Both the position numbers and the translations under genes were made by a program. The notes beneath the pieces are model-generated. The model was not told the DNA's origin. It did no database searches and saw nothing but the letters and a program-made list of their open reading frames with translations. Below, one piece after another: positions 8,424 through 18,004 of a DNA stretch of 64,000 bases. The stretch spans positions 4,092,001 through 4,156,000 of the forward strand of contig JADKAF010000001.1 in assembly GCA_016719295.1 (NCBI GenBank), in the 5' to 3' direction. The stretch comes from Planctomycetota bacterium (lineage in GTDB: Bacteria; Planctomycetota; UBA1135; JADKAF01). Numbering within the stretch: position 1 is the stretch's first letter; each line of letters begins with the position of its first letter.

Positions 8424-10618
8424 CTCCCGAGCTCTGGAAACGGGTGAAGGAGCTCCACGCGCTCGCGCTGGAGCAGCCGGCGGAAGAGCGCGTGGCGTTC
8501 GTGCGACGAGCGGCCGCAGATCATGCGGAGCTGGAGAGCGAAGTGCTCGCGCTGCTCGCCGTCGATCTCGAGGCCGCGGAGCGACGCCTGCGCTCGCCGC
8601 TCGCCGAGACGCAGGACAGCGCGACGCTGCGCGGCCGCACCCTCGGCGGCTATCGCCTGCTCGAGAAGATCGGCGGCGGTGGCATGGGGCTCGTCTATCT
8701 CGCCGAGAGCCCGGCCGGACGCATCGTCGCGCTGAAGATGCTGACGCGCGTCGCCAGCGCCGACGCGCGCGCCGTCGAGCGTTTCGTGCGCGAGATCCGC
8801 GCGCTGGAGAAGCTCCAGCATCCCGGCATCGTGCGCATCCTGGGCTCGGGCGAAGAGCAGGGCCAGCTCTTCTATGTGATGGAGTACGTCTCCGGGCAAT
8901 CGCTCGGAACCGTGCTCGCGCGCGCCCGCGAAGGGGTCTTCGGCGAGCCGCTCGACCTCCGCGATCACGCCGCGTGCGTCGAGATGATCGCGCGCATGCT
9001 CGAGGGCCTGCAGCACGCGCACGAGCGAGAGGTGCTGCACCGCGACATCAAGCCCGAGAACGTGATGCTCGACGAGTCCGGCGCGCCGAAGCTCGTCGAC
9101 TTCGGCATCGCGCGCCTGCTCTCCGAGGAGCCGCTCACGCTGACCGGCGAGCTCTCCGGTACGCCCTACTACATGAGCCCGGAGCAGGCCGCCGCCGCGC
9201 GCCAGCAGATCGATCAGCGCTCGGATCTCTTCAGCGTCTCGGTCGTGCTCTACGAGTTGCTGACGCTGCGCCGCCCCTTCGACGGCTCGGATCCGAACGA
9301 GGTCCTCTCGCGCATCCTGCACCACGATCCACCGCCGATCACGACGCTGAGCCCGCGGGTGTCGCGTCCTCTGGCGATGGCCTGCCATCACGCGCTGGCG
9401 AAGGATCCGCGCTACCGCTTCGATTCCGCGCTCGAGTTCGCGGACGCGCTGCGCCGCGCGGCCCGGGGCGAGACGCTCTTCCTGCGCGGCGAAGCTTGGC
9501 ATCGCAAGCTCGCGCGGCGCGCGGCGAGGCGTCCCCTCGTGCTGCTCGCGGCGGCGCTCGCAGCTGCGGTGTTGGCGCTCGGTGCGATCTTGTTCCTCTC
9601 GCTGCGCTCGCAGAGCGAGCGCGAGCGGCTTCCTCCCGCGGAGGCGCCGCTCGGATCCGAGGAGCGCCGCAGCGCGAAGCTAGAGCTCAAGCTGGCGCCG
9701 GAGCTCGGCGAGTGCCGCGTCGAGAGCTGGTTCGAGCCCGCCGATCCCACGCTGCCGCTGCAGCGCAACGCGGAGCTGCGCGTGCCCGCGGGCGGTGGCA
9801 CCATCGCGCTCGAGCCCGGACCGCAGCACGTGCGCGTGCACCACGCGAACGACGTCGTCGAGCGAGAGCTCGATCTCGATCCACGCACTCCGAACCAGCT
9901 CGTGATCCAGGTTCCCACCGTCGAGCCGAGCGTGCCGCGCAAGCGCTTCTCCGCGCTCGACTGGCCGACCTATTTTCCGGGAGCCGGTGTCTTCACCGTG
10001 CGCGTCGAGTCCTTCGAGATCGACGTACGACCCGTCAGCGTCCGCGAGTTCCTCGAGCACTTGCGAGCGATCGACGCGCAAGGCTACCTAGCGAAGGGGC
10101 CATGGAGCACCGAGCGCGACAGCGCCATCCGTCCGGAGTGGCATGACCTACCGGCGACCTGGGTGACCGCGAGTGAGGCGCGTCGCTACGCTGCTCGACG
10201 CGGCCTGCGCTTGCCGACGAGCTTCGAGTGGGAGATCGCCTGCCTCGATGGCGACGTTCGACGGGCCGCCGAGCTCGCGCGCCGAATGGAGGAGTCCTCG
10301 AGGTCTGAATCCGTGCCCCCGACCGAGACCAGCAACGATTACGGAGCGTTTCTGCGCAGCGCTCCCGTGCTGCGAAGCGACGCGCCGCTCGCGGAGAACT
10401 TCGGGCGCATCGTCGAGCTCAGCTCGACGCGTCTGCGTCTGCGCGCGTCGGACGGACCTTGGCGGTTCGCTCCGGGGATGTTCGTGACACGAGGAAGCTC
10501 GTGGGCGAAGCCGCCGTTGGCCGACCCCGAGCTCCGCCCCCTGATGCAAAGCGCGATGCCGGAGATCATGGCCGCGCCCGACGTGGGCTTCCGCTGCGCA
10601 CGCTCCGTCGATCGCTAG
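8420..10618 (+). CDS. membrane Ser/Thr protein kinase with C-terminal FGE-sulfatase-like domain
   Basis: 732 residues from a TTG that overlaps the sigma factor stop. Residues 1-50 form the small helical N-terminal element common to these kinases (MTPELWKRVKELHALALEQP...). The kinase domain is at 78-350, with glycine loop GGGGMG (85-90), Lys106, HRDIKPEN (207-214, Asp209), DFG (227-229) and MSPEQ (252-256), so all catalytic residues are present. One transmembrane helix lies near 372-394. After a beta-rich linker, residues about 508-732 resemble the formylglycine-generating enzyme (SUMF1) fold: LRLPTSFEWEIACLDGD (597-612), a VTRGSSW motif and the ending VGFRCAR. This part should lie outside the cytoplasm and may be a sensor. 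It probably signals to the coupled sigma factor, which is inferred. Confidence 0.9.
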   Translation: MTPELWKRVKELHALALEQPAEERVAFVRRAAADHAELESEVLALLAVDLEAAERRLRSPLAETQDSATLRGRTLGGYRLLEKIGGGGMGLVYLAESPAGRIVALKMLTRVASADARAVERFVREIRALEKLQHPGIVRILGSGEEQGQLFYVMEYVSGQSLGTVLARAREGVFGEPLDLRDHAACVEMIARMLEGLQHAHEREVLHRDIKPENVMLDESGAPKLVDFGIARLLSEEPLTLTGELSGTPYYMSPEQAAAARQQIDQRSDLFSVSVVLYELLTLRRPFDGSDPNEVLSRILHHDPPPITTLSPRVSRPLAMACHHALAKDPRYRFDSALEFADALRRAARGETLFLRGEAWHRKLARRAARRPLVLLAAALAAAVLALGAILFLSLRSQSERERLPPAEAPLGSEERRSAKLELKLAPELGECRVESWFEPADPTLPLQRNAELRVPAGGGTIALEPGPQHVRVHHANDVVERELDLDPRTPNQLVIQVPTVEPSVPRKRFSALDWPTYFPGAGVFTVRVESFEIDVRPVSVREFLEHLRAIDAQGYLAKGPWSTERDSAIRPEWHDLPATWVTASEARRYAARRGLRLPTSFEWEIACLDGDVRRAAELARRMEESSRSESVPPTETSNDYGAFLRSAPVLRSDAPLAENFGRIVELSSTRLRLRASDGPWRFAPGMFVTRGSSWAKPPLADPELRPLMQSAMPEIMAAPDVGFRCARSVDR

Positions 10619-10703
10619 TGGGTTGACGCAGTCGTTCGCCAGGACAGTTCCGGCGGGTCGGCGATGGGAGCGAGGCGCGACGACCCACTAGGATGCCTCC
10701 GCG

Positions 10704-12929
10704 ATGCGCCTCTCCTCCCGCAGGATCTTGCTCCTCTCCCTCGCGCTCCTCGGCGCGAGCGCGCTCGGCATCTTCTTCGCGCCAGCGCCTACCGGAGAGG
10801 CCCCGCACGCTCCGTTCGGCGATTCGTCGGCAGATCGCCGCTCGCTCTTCGGGGGAGAGAGCTCGAGGACGCCGCCCGACGCCGCTCTCCGCACCGCCCG
10901 CGAAGCGCAGCGGCTGGCCCTCGCGACCGACGACCTGCGCATCCGCGTCGTCGCGGAAGTCTCCGGCGAGCTGCTCCCCGATCTCGCGGTAGAGGTCTCG
11001 GGGCGGATGCGCCATGCAGGAGGGCATCCCGATATCTCGATTTATCGCGGCACACCCGCGGGCCCGGAGCGCGAGCTGCGCATCGCGCGCGCGAGCATCG
11101 GCGAGCTTCCGCAGCTCGAGAAGCTGGTGATCCGCCTGGACGACGGCTGCTTCGATCCCGCCCCCGAGCTCGAGGTGCCTCTGGATCCTTGGCCGCGCGA
11201 GCCGCTGCTGCTCCGCGTCCCCGCCCACGGCCGGGTCGGTGTCCTGGTTCGCGAGCGGTGTGGAGCCCTCCGCTCGATGCAGGGCAAGGTCCTCGTGCGC
11301 TTCGAGCGCGCCGGTGGCGGCCAAGGCTGGCGCCAGGCAACGCTCGCGGACGGCGTGTCGAAGACCTTCGCTTGCGCGCTGGATCTCGCGCTGCACCTCG
11401 AGGTGCAGAGCAAGGAAGCTCCGGATCTTCCGCCGTTAGAAGCACGCGGTCCGCGTCGCGTGGGCGAGACGAAGTGGATCGAGGTGCAGCCGCCCCCAGC
11501 TCCGGCGCAGGTCCGCTTGCGCTTGATCGACGACGAAGGCGCGCCGGTGAGCTCGCGAGCGGTGAGCTTGTCGCGACGGCAGCTGATCCACACGCGGCGG
11601 CGTCCGCTCTCGCAGCTGGAGCTCCTCTCGCAGGTCACCGCCGCCGATGGCGAGGTCCTCCTCTCGATCCCTGCGGCGCAGTGCGGCGCAGAGTCCTCGC
11701 TCGAGCTCGCTGTCTCCTATCTGCACGCCGAGCGTGGCTATCTCCACGGCGCCATCGAGATCCCGACGCCGCTCGAAGCGGGCGATCACGACCTCGGCGA
11801 GCTCGAGCTCCGCCCGGCCCCCGTGGCGGTGGCAGGCGTCGTGCTCGATCCGCGCGAGCAACCCGTGCGCGGCGCACGCGTCGCCGTGCGCGAACCGCTC
11901 GTCGACGAGAGCTCGAGCGAAGAGCTCGAGCTAAGCTCGGTCACGACGGATGAGCAGGGGCGCTTCCGCCTCTCCGATCTCCGGCCCGAGCGGCGGATCC
12001 GCCTGCAAGCGCGCGCCGCCGGCCATCGACCTTCGCCGATCGTCGAAGCCAGCGCCGGTGACGAAGCGCTCGTGCTCCGGCTCGGCGCGCCGGCGATCGT
12101 CGAGGGCTCGATCGTCTGCCCCGACAACTTCCCGTGGGAGGAGATCGCCGTCCTCGTGCAGCCTCTGACAGAGGCAGAGCGGCGGCCGGCGCTCGGCGGG
12201 AGCACCACCGTACGCCGGAACCGCAGCTTCGTCGTGCGCCATGCTCCGATCGGAGAAGTGCGCATCGTCTTCTCGCACCCGGTGTACGGCGAGCTTGCTG
12301 CGATCGATGGAGTCGTCCTCGCACCGGGCGAGCTCTCGCGCGATCCGCGCCTGCAAGCCGTCGCTCTCTGCATCGGGCATCGCGAGCTGGAACTGCGGCT
12401 CCGCGACCCGCGGAATCCGGACCTGCAGCTCGAGAGCGCCGCGGTGCGCTCCGAGCTCGACGGTGCCGAACGCTTCCTCGCGCGCACGCGCGACGCAACG
12501 TGGCGCGCGTGGATCCGCCCCGAGGAGCACGCGTTCCACTTGTACGTACCGGGTTATCGCGCGCGACGCATCGAAGCTCATCCCCACGCGCAGGAGATCG
12601 AGCTCGACGTCGCGCTGCGCGTCCTGCTCCCCGTCGAAGCGACTCTGCCACCCGCGGTCGCGAGAATCGACATCGAAGCCCATGCCGAGAGCGACGCCAC
12701 GACCGTACGCGCCCCGGTGATCGACGGCCTCGCGGAGCTCGAAGTGCCGACGAGCGGCCGCTATCGCTTGGAGGTCGCGCTCGTGCTGCGAGCTGGTGCG
12801 AACGAGAGCTCCGTTCCTCTCGCGCTGCCGCGAGCGATCGTCGCCGAGATCGCCGACCGCCCTCACCAGGAGCTCGCGCCGCTGGTGCTCGACGAGGAGC
12901 TCGTGCGCTCCGCGTTCCGCCCGCGCTGA
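10704..12929 (+). CDS. carboxypeptidase-regulatory-like domain protein
   Basis: 741 residues with an N-terminal export or anchor segment (RRILLLSLALLGASALGIFF). A linker and the block DDLRIRVVAEVSGELLPDL follow, shared with the gene at 2-2182. Several carboxypeptidase regulatory-like beta-sandwiches come next, the clearest at about residues 370-440 (VAGVVLDPREQPVRGARVAV ... TDEQGRFRLSDL). No peptidase or other catalytic domain is visible. It lies 85 bases downstream of the kinase on the same strand and may be co-transcribed with it. An extracytoplasmic structural or binding role is a guess from the domain type. Confidence 0.85.
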   Translation: MRLSSRRILLLSLALLGASALGIFFAPAPTGEAPHAPFGDSSADRRSLFGGESSRTPPDAALRTAREAQRLALATDDLRIRVVAEVSGELLPDLAVEVSGRMRHAGGHPDISIYRGTPAGPERELRIARASIGELPQLEKLVIRLDDGCFDPAPELEVPLDPWPREPLLLRVPAHGRVGVLVRERCGALRSMQGKVLVRFERAGGGQGWRQATLADGVSKTFACALDLALHLEVQSKEAPDLPPLEARGPRRVGETKWIEVQPPPAPAQVRLRLIDDEGAPVSSRAVSLSRRQLIHTRRRPLSQLELLSQVTAADGEVLLSIPAAQCGAESSLELAVSYLHAERGYLHGAIEIPTPLEAGDHDLGELELRPAPVAVAGVVLDPREQPVRGARVAVREPLVDESSSEELELSSVTTDEQGRFRLSDLRPERRIRLQARAAGHRPSPIVEASAGDEALVLRLGAPAIVEGSIVCPDNFPWEEIAVLVQPLTEAERRPALGGSTTVRRNRSFVVRHAPIGEVRIVFSHPVYGELAAIDGVVLAPGELSRDPRLQAVALCIGHRELELRLRDPRNPDLQLESAAVRSELDGAERFLARTRDATWRAWIRPEEHAFHLYVPGYRARRIEAHPHAQEIELDVALRVLLPVEATLPPAVARIDIEAHAESDATTVRAPVIDGLAELEVPTSGRYRLEVALVLRAGANESSVPLALPRAIVAEIADRPHQELAPLVLDEELVRSAFRPR

Positions 12930-12954
12930 GCGCGCACCACGCCGTATCGCGAGC

Positions 12955-13785
12955 TCAGCGCACCTCGAGCGCCAGCGCGTTCGACCAGACGAGCTCCGCG
13001 CCGCGGAGCTCGAGCGCCTGACTCCAGACCTGGAGTCCGGGGAGCCCGCGCGGGATGGGGACCGCGATCGAGCTACGGCCCTGCGGGTCGGCGAGCTGTG
13101 CCGAGAGCAGCTCGATCGGCCACGAGAGATGCACGAGGGCGAAGGGTGCCGGCAACGGCCCACCACCTTGCAGCGAGACGTAGATCGCCGTGAGGTTCCC
13201 CGGCTGCGCGCCCTGCACGGAGAAGGTCGCCGTGCGATTCGAGCGCAGCTCGTCGACGGCATGCACGGGACGCGAGGTCGTGACGCGCACGTTGTCGATG
13301 CGCCACTCGTTCGCGATGTCGCCTTGGTAGTGGAACGCGAGGCGAACGCCGGCACGCCCGACGTAGGCGCCGAGGTCGACCGCGAGGGTCGATGCGCCGC
13401 TCGTCGTGCGCGTCACTTCGAAGATCGTCACCCACGGGCAGCCGGCGACCGACACCTCGATCGCGTTCCGCAGCCGCCAGGTCGGGAGCGCTTGGTAGTC
13501 GTCGCAGCTGAGCATCGCGTCGGTCAAGCCGCGGAGATCGAGCGCGGGGGTCACCAAGCGGTTGTCGCGGAACAGCGTCCCGTGGTTGCAGAAGTACTCG
13601 TGATAGACGTCGGGGTTCGCGGTGACGGGGTTCGTCCCCACGAACCAGAGGTCCGAGCCGAGGCCGAGCTGGATCTGCGACCACGTGCGCGGGATCCCCT
13701 GATCGAAGCGCTCTTCGAAGAGCAGGTTCTGGGCGGGGAGCGGTGCAACGAGAAGAAGGCTCGACAACCAGCGGAGGGGGAACAT
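12955..13785 (-). CDS. secreted MAM-like protein with shared C-terminal module
   Basis: 276 residues. The start is set at 13785 because MFPLRWLSSLLLVAPLPAQ is a good signal peptide, preceded by GAGG about 6 bases upstream; the longer frame to 15006 is anti-sense shadow of the next gene. The region LLFEERFDQGIPRTWSQ ... WFVGTNP ... LVTPALDLRGLTDAMLSCDD ... EWRIDNVRV (residues about 20-185) has the order of MAM/concanavalin-type modules that follow an FxExF..G.P..W opening. The last 100 residues are a beta-rich module ending LQVWSQALELRG...WSNALALEV, similar to the ends of other secreted proteins in this window. It is followed downstream by the convergent gene at 10704-12929, with 25 bases between. 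Confidence 0.75.
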   Translation of the reverse strand: MFPLRWLSSLLLVAPLPAQNLLFEERFDQGIPRTWSQIQLGLGSDLWFVGTNPVTANPDVYHEYFCNHGTLFRDNRLVTPALDLRGLTDAMLSCDDYQALPTWRLRNAIEVSVAGCPWVTIFEVTRTTSGASTLAVDLGAYVGRAGVRLAFHYQGDIANEWRIDNVRVTTSRPVHAVDELRSNRTATFSVQGAQPGNLTAIYVSLQGGGPLPAPFALVHLSWPIELLSAQLADPQGRSSIAVPIPRGLPGLQVWSQALELRGAELVWSNALALEVR

Positions 13786-13889
13786 CTCGACCTCGGAGTC
13801 GGAGAAAGGGGCTCCGAGATGAGCTAGCACTTCGCGCCTGCACTCGATGGTGCAGCCGAGATGAAGAGCTTGGAAAGAGCCCGCGGTTC

Positions 13890-15752
13890 TCAGAAACCCA
13901 CGCGGATCCGCAGCGCACTCGTGAGCCCGAGCACCACGGGCGCCTGCGGCGCGGGATCGATCAGCAAGCCTTGCGCGTAGACCGATGCACCCGCGAAGCC
14001 CTCGAAGAACGGCACCGGCAATGCGAACGCGACCGGCTGGCCGACGCCGCGCCAAGCTCCGCCGGTGAGCGAGACGTAGGGGGCAGCGAAATCGATCAGG
14101 CTCTCGCCGATGGCGCCCGGGCCGCTCATGCCGAAGCCCGGAATCGGTGTGCCGCAGGGCAAGAGATCCGGCTGCGTGCCGAGGAAGAGGAGCGCCAGCG
14201 AGCCCGGAGACTGCGTGCCGAGCGGATTGTCGACGCGCAGCTCGAGCTGGGTTCCGATCGCGGCGCGACCGCGCGCGCCGAGGCTGCCCGCAGGATTGCC
14301 GACGCAGCCATAGGGCGTGCTGGTCGCCGTGGCGTCGCCGAGCGTGCCATCGGGGTTCAGGTTCTGCGCGACGACATCGCCGTTGTCCTGGCGGAGATCG
14401 GTCCAGACCTGCAGCACGACGCCGCTCGTGGTCACCGCGTTCGAGAGCCGCAGCTTGTCGCTCGCGAAGAGGCTGACATCGACCGGCGTGGACCAGACGA
14501 GCTGGCTCGTCGCGCTCACGCGAAAGCTCCGCAGCTTGTCGTTCAGGCCGCCCAGCGATTCCTCGAGCACGGAGCAGACGACGCCTTCGCCTAGCGAGGC
14601 GCAGACCGGGGCGTACTTCACGAAGCCGTTCACGGGGAGCAGCACCAGGCCGCTCGCGCCGAAGAGGCGCGCGCCCCCGGCGTCGAGCTTCTGCAGCGAG
14701 ATCCCCCACTGCGACTGCGCGAGGTTCCGCTCGTTCCATGCGACGTAGAGGCTCTGGCTCGGCGCGTGCCACGCCAGCGCCGGATCGAACTTGCTGTTCG
14801 CGTTCGTGCAGGCGTCGATGCCGTTGTGGGGGAAGACCTCGGTGCCGTTCGCGAGCACGCGCTGCGCGCGCACCGAGAAGCTCTGCCCCACCGCAAAGTG
14901 CCAGGCGCAGATGGCACCACCGCTGCCGTCGGCGAGGAGTCGCGGCTCGTGCGCGATCGGGACCGACGCTAGATCGAAGATCGCAAGGCGCGTGCCGCCG
15001 CCCCACAGCGCCCCTCCTAGCGCATCGAACTTCTGCGCGTGGACGTGCTTCAGCCCGTTGAACGCGAGCGCGCGCACCCAGCTCAAGATGAAGCCGCCAT
15101 TATCGGCGGCGACCACACGGCAGAAGGCGGGCGTCGCACCGGCATCGCCAGGCACGATCAAGCCGTTCGCGGGGTAGAGCAGATTCCCCGCGCGGTCGAT
15201 GCGCTGGACGCGCAGGTTCGCTGTCCCGGTGTTCGCCCACGCGCACACGAAGTGGCCGTCGCTCGTCTCGCAGAGCTTCGGGCTCGGCTCGTAGTCGGAG
15301 TTGCTGGAGAGCGCAAGACCGTTCATGCCCCACACCATCGCGCCGCTCGGGTCGACGCGGTACGCGTACACATCGAGATCGCTCCCCGCGCGCGTATCGG
15401 TGAACGCGAGCACGCAGTGGTCGTCGCGGTCGCAGAGGAGGTCCCAGTCCACCAGCGAGCTGCCCTGCGGGTTCGCGCTGATCAGGATCCCCTGTCGCGG
15501 CCAGAGCTCGACGCCGTGCGCGTCGAGGCGCTGCAAGCGCACGTCGTAGTTCCCCGAGAACTGATCGAACCAGCCGATGTAGCAGCCGCCATCGCTCGTC
15601 GCGGCGATCTTCGGCAGCACCTGCTCGCCGCGGCGGTCGGCGACCGAGAGGTTCGGGTTCGGCGCGCTCGGCCATTGGGCGAGCGCACTCGGGACGAGCA
15701 GGGATGCGATGAGGAGCGCGGGGAGCGCTGAGCGAAGCGCGGACAGGGTCAT
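13890..15752 (-). CDS. secreted propeller-like protein with shared C-terminal module
   Basis: 620 residues with a signal peptide ending near residue 25 (LLIASLLVPSALAQ). Residues 40-470 repeat a unit of roughly 60-70 residues of the type ...DGGCYIGWFD..SGNYDVRLQRLDA.G..LWP..G, as in secreted beta-propeller proteins that describe 'R.D..G...W..G' blades. The last about 150 residues (from YGCVGNPAGSL) form a separate beta-rich module with DNPLGTQSPGSLALL and the end SVYAQGLLIDP...LTSALRIRV. It runs in the same direction as the MAM-like gene (104 bases apart) and probably shares its transcript. The ligand is unknown. Confidence 0.8.
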   Translation of the reverse strand: MTLSALRSALPALLIASLLVPSALAQWPSAPNPNLSVADRRGEQVLPKIAATSDGGCYIGWFDQFSGNYDVRLQRLDAHGVELWPRQGILISANPQGSSLVDWDLLCDRDDHCVLAFTDTRAGSDLDVYAYRVDPSGAMVWGMNGLALSSNSDYEPSPKLCETSDGHFVCAWANTGTANLRVQRIDRAGNLLYPANGLIVPGDAGATPAFCRVVAADNGGFILSWVRALAFNGLKHVHAQKFDALGGALWGGGTRLAIFDLASVPIAHEPRLLADGSGGAICAWHFAVGQSFSVRAQRVLANGTEVFPHNGIDACTNANSKFDPALAWHAPSQSLYVAWNERNLAQSQWGISLQKLDAGGARLFGASGLVLLPVNGFVKYAPVCASLGEGVVCSVLEESLGGLNDKLRSFRVSATSQLVWSTPVDVSLFASDKLRLSNAVTTSGVVLQVWTDLRQDNGDVVAQNLNPDGTLGDATATSTPYGCVGNPAGSLGARGRAAIGTQLELRVDNPLGTQSPGSLALLFLGTQPDLLPCGTPIPGFGMSGPGAIGESLIDFAAPYVSLTGGAWRGVGQPVAFALPVPFFEGFAGASVYAQGLLIDPAPQAPVVLGLTSALRIRVGF

Positions 15753-15927
15753 GAGGGCGAGGCTCGAGGCGGTTCAAAGGGGCTACAGCCTGACCGTTCG
15801 CGCGGGCCCTGCCAAGGGACGCCTTCGCGCACCTGATTCGGCAGCGAACGCCGGGGCGCTGGGCGGGACTGGCCTTGTAGCCGAGCCACCTCTGCGCCTC
15901 GGCCCACCTCACTCCGAGAGCACGACC

Positions 15928-16698
15928 ATGGATCTCGTTCGCACGGGCCTGCTGATGATGCAACTGCAGCACGCGCACACCTACTCCACGTCCGTGGAAG
16001 CCAACCGCAAGCGGCTCCTCGACGCGCTGATCGCGCAGCAGCTCTCCGCGGGCGGGATCGACATCGGCAATGCTGGCTACTGGTCGCAGCTGATCGCGCT
16101 CATCGGTCAGGGCAAGCATCAGGTCGCGTCCAAGGCCAAGGGCTTGCAGTTCTTCTACGTGAAGGGAGGCGGCGAAGGCTTCTTGCCGAGCTCCTACCGC
16201 GGCAGCAATGCCGACCGCGTCGTCTTCGGTGGCGGCACCACGACGAGCGGAGCGACCTCGTCGACGATGGTCTTCGACAACAACGACGCGCTCGTCGTCT
16301 TCGACCAGCAAGGCCAGCTCCTCGACGCCGCCTTGCTGGAGCGCCCGCTTTCGATCGCGGAGCGGAACATGTGGACCGAGCCCACCGCCCAGAAGATCCT
16401 CGGCGCGTGGCACGAGCGCGCCGTGTCGCTCTACCGCAACACCAACTTCGACATCCACTACTACGGGCTGAAAGTCGCCGACAGCCTCGACTGGTACAGG
16501 TCGGGTCAGGTGCGCGTCGACTTCCACAAGCAGGAAGCGACGAACGGCTGCATCTTCATCGTCGATGCGAAGACGCCGCCCTACACGGACAAGACGCGCC
16601 TGAACGTGTTCGAGCCGCGCATGATCGAGCGCATCCAGAAAGCAGTCGGCGCCAAGACGAAGTCGAAGATCGGCACGATGTACGTGCTCTCCGTCTAG
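15928..16698 (+). CDS. hypothetical protein with a possible YkuD-like Cys motif
   Basis: 256 residues from ATG 15928; an open frame continues upstream to 15709 but reads poorly. There is no signal peptide. The segment at residues 174-211 (FDIHYYGLKV ... VDFHKQEATNGCIFIV) recalls the H...(S/T)xGC(I/V) active-site arrangement of L,D-transpeptidase (YkuD) folds, with His177 or His200 and Cys208. The usual Arg after GC[IV] is replaced by Phe, and the overall sequence is not otherwise recognisable. The assignment is therefore tentative. It is convergent with the VCBS gene (27 bases apart). Confidence 0.55.
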   Translation: MDLVRTGLLMMQLQHAHTYSTSVEANRKRLLDALIAQQLSAGGIDIGNAGYWSQLIALIGQGKHQVASKAKGLQFFYVKGGGEGFLPSSYRGSNADRVVFGGGTTTSGATSSTMVFDNNDALVVFDQQGQLLDAALLERPLSIAERNMWTEPTAQKILGAWHERAVSLYRNTNFDIHYYGLKVADSLDWYRSGQVRVDFHKQEATNGCIFIVDAKTPPYTDKTRLNVFEPRMIERIQKAVGAKTKSKIGTMYVLSV

Positions 16699-16725
16699 CG
16701 CGGCGTCTCCGCCGATCGCCGTCGG

Positions 16726-17997
16726 TCAGCGTTGGCGCAGCACGCAAACGCCCTTCTTGTTCGCTACGACCACGTCGACCTTGGCGTCTCGGCTCACGTC
16801 GAGTGCCGTCACCTGCGTCCCGACACCGCTGTCGTCGTCGATGAGATGCGGCACGAAGCGCGCGCGCCCTTCCCCTTCGCGTCGCAGCTCGAACCAGTAG
16901 AGCACCGCCGCGCCGCCCGGATCGATGTCGCCGCTCGGCCCGTGCGCCCAGAAGCGCTTGCCGGTCACGAGGTCGGGCAAGCCATCGCCGTTCATGTCAG
17001 CGACGGCGAGCGCGTGGAGTTGGCTGAAGCAGGGACGCTCAGCGCTCTCTTCCTTGGTCGCGCTCAGGATCACATGCTCGTCGAAGCTCCCATCCACGCG
17101 CTGCTCGAACCAGCCGAGGCCGTAGCCGTGCGCGTCATAGCTCGTCACCACGTCTTTCCGCCCGTCGCCGTTCACGTCGAACGCGTGCATCTGCGCGCCA
17201 CCGCGCGCGCCGGGCGGGCCGAAGGGCACGGCGTGGAAGCGCCAAGCGCGCGCTTCCCACTGGGGCTCGCTCGACGGTGAGGGCTGCTCGAACCAGCCCT
17301 CGGGTCGCAGCAGATCGACGCGGCCATCGCGGTTCACGTCGCCCGCGCCGTAGCCGTGCGTGTAGCGGAAGTAGCGGCGATCGTTCTCCGGCGTGCGCTC
17401 GGTGATCGGAAGGAAGCGCGCCTTGCCGAAGGGTTGCTTCCAGTCGATCGAAGCGTAGCCCAAGCGGCCGCCGGTGCCAGGTGGAGCATCGGGTGACGCG
17501 AGCGGTCCGCTCGTGTGCACCAAGAGCTCGGGCTTGCCATCGCCGTCGAGATCGCGGAGGTCCGGCGACTCGCCGTCGGGGACATCGAAGATCGCGTGCG
17601 CTTCCCAGAGCCCCTCGCGGCGCTGCGGGTTCCGGTACACGAGCGCAGGCTCCCCGGGCAGACCGTAGATCAGGAGATCGGTCCAGCCATCGCCATCGAA
17701 GTCGTACGCGAAGGCGAGGAAGTAGTCCGAGTAGCCTGTCGCCGCATCGTAGGGCGTCTTCGACGGCCCGCCCGCGTTCTCGCGCTCCGGCGCGAACGGC
17801 GTGCGCTGCGCGAAGTCGGGTCCGAACCAGAGATAGCGCCCCGCCGCGATGTCCACGTTCCCGTCGCGATCGAAGTCCGCGCCGCAGCAGCCTTCCGCGA
17901 CGAACTCGCGCGTCAGCACCTGCTTCTCGAAGCGCAGCTCGTGGTCGCGCGGAGCTTCCTGCGGCACAACCAAAGAGATCAACAAGAGAAGCTTCAT
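16726..17997 (-). CDS. secreted FG-GAP/VCBS repeat protein
   Basis: 423 residues with a short signal peptide (MKLLLLISLVVPQ). Calcium-loop repeats of the VCBS/FG-GAP type recur along the whole chain: DFDRDGNVD, DFDGDGWTD, DLDGDGKPE, DVNRDGRVD, DVNGDGRKD and DMNGDGLPD, each followed by a short hydrophobic strand. This predicts a seven-bladed beta-propeller of the integrin-alpha type, common and multi-copy in Planctomycetota. A long perfect inverted repeat begins 8 bases upstream of the ATG (18005-18081) and occupies the expected ribosome-binding region, where no Shine-Dalgarno sequence is seen. Translation may be affected. Confidence 0.85.
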   Translation of the reverse strand: MKLLLLISLVVPQEAPRDHELRFEKQVLTREFVAEGCCGADFDRDGNVDIAAGRYLWFGPDFAQRTPFAPERENAGGPSKTPYDAATGYSDYFLAFAYDFDGDGWTDLLIYGLPGEPALVYRNPQRREGLWEAHAIFDVPDGESPDLRDLDGDGKPELLVHTSGPLASPDAPPGTGGRLGYASIDWKQPFGKARFLPITERTPENDRRYFRYTHGYGAGDVNRDGRVDLLRPEGWFEQPSPSSEPQWEARAWRFHAVPFGPPGARGGAQMHAFDVNGDGRKDVVTSYDAHGYGLGWFEQRVDGSFDEHVILSATKEESAERPCFSQLHALAVADMNGDGLPDLVTGKRFWAHGPSGDIDPGGAAVLYWFELRREGEGRARFVPHLIDDDSGVGTQVTALDVSRDAKVDVVVANKKGVCVLRQR

Positions 17998-18004
17998 CCG
18001 CGGA

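Noticed and set aside
10615..10691. A 9-bp inverted repeat (CTAGTGGGT / ACCCACTAG) between the kinase and the next gene.
   Set aside because: The arms are 59 bases apart and short. No T tract follows, and chance cannot be excluded.
12955..15006. One long minus-strand gene of 683 codons.
   Set aside because: Only the part from 13785 reads like a protein with a signal peptide. The rest is Arg-rich shadow of the gene at 13890-15752.
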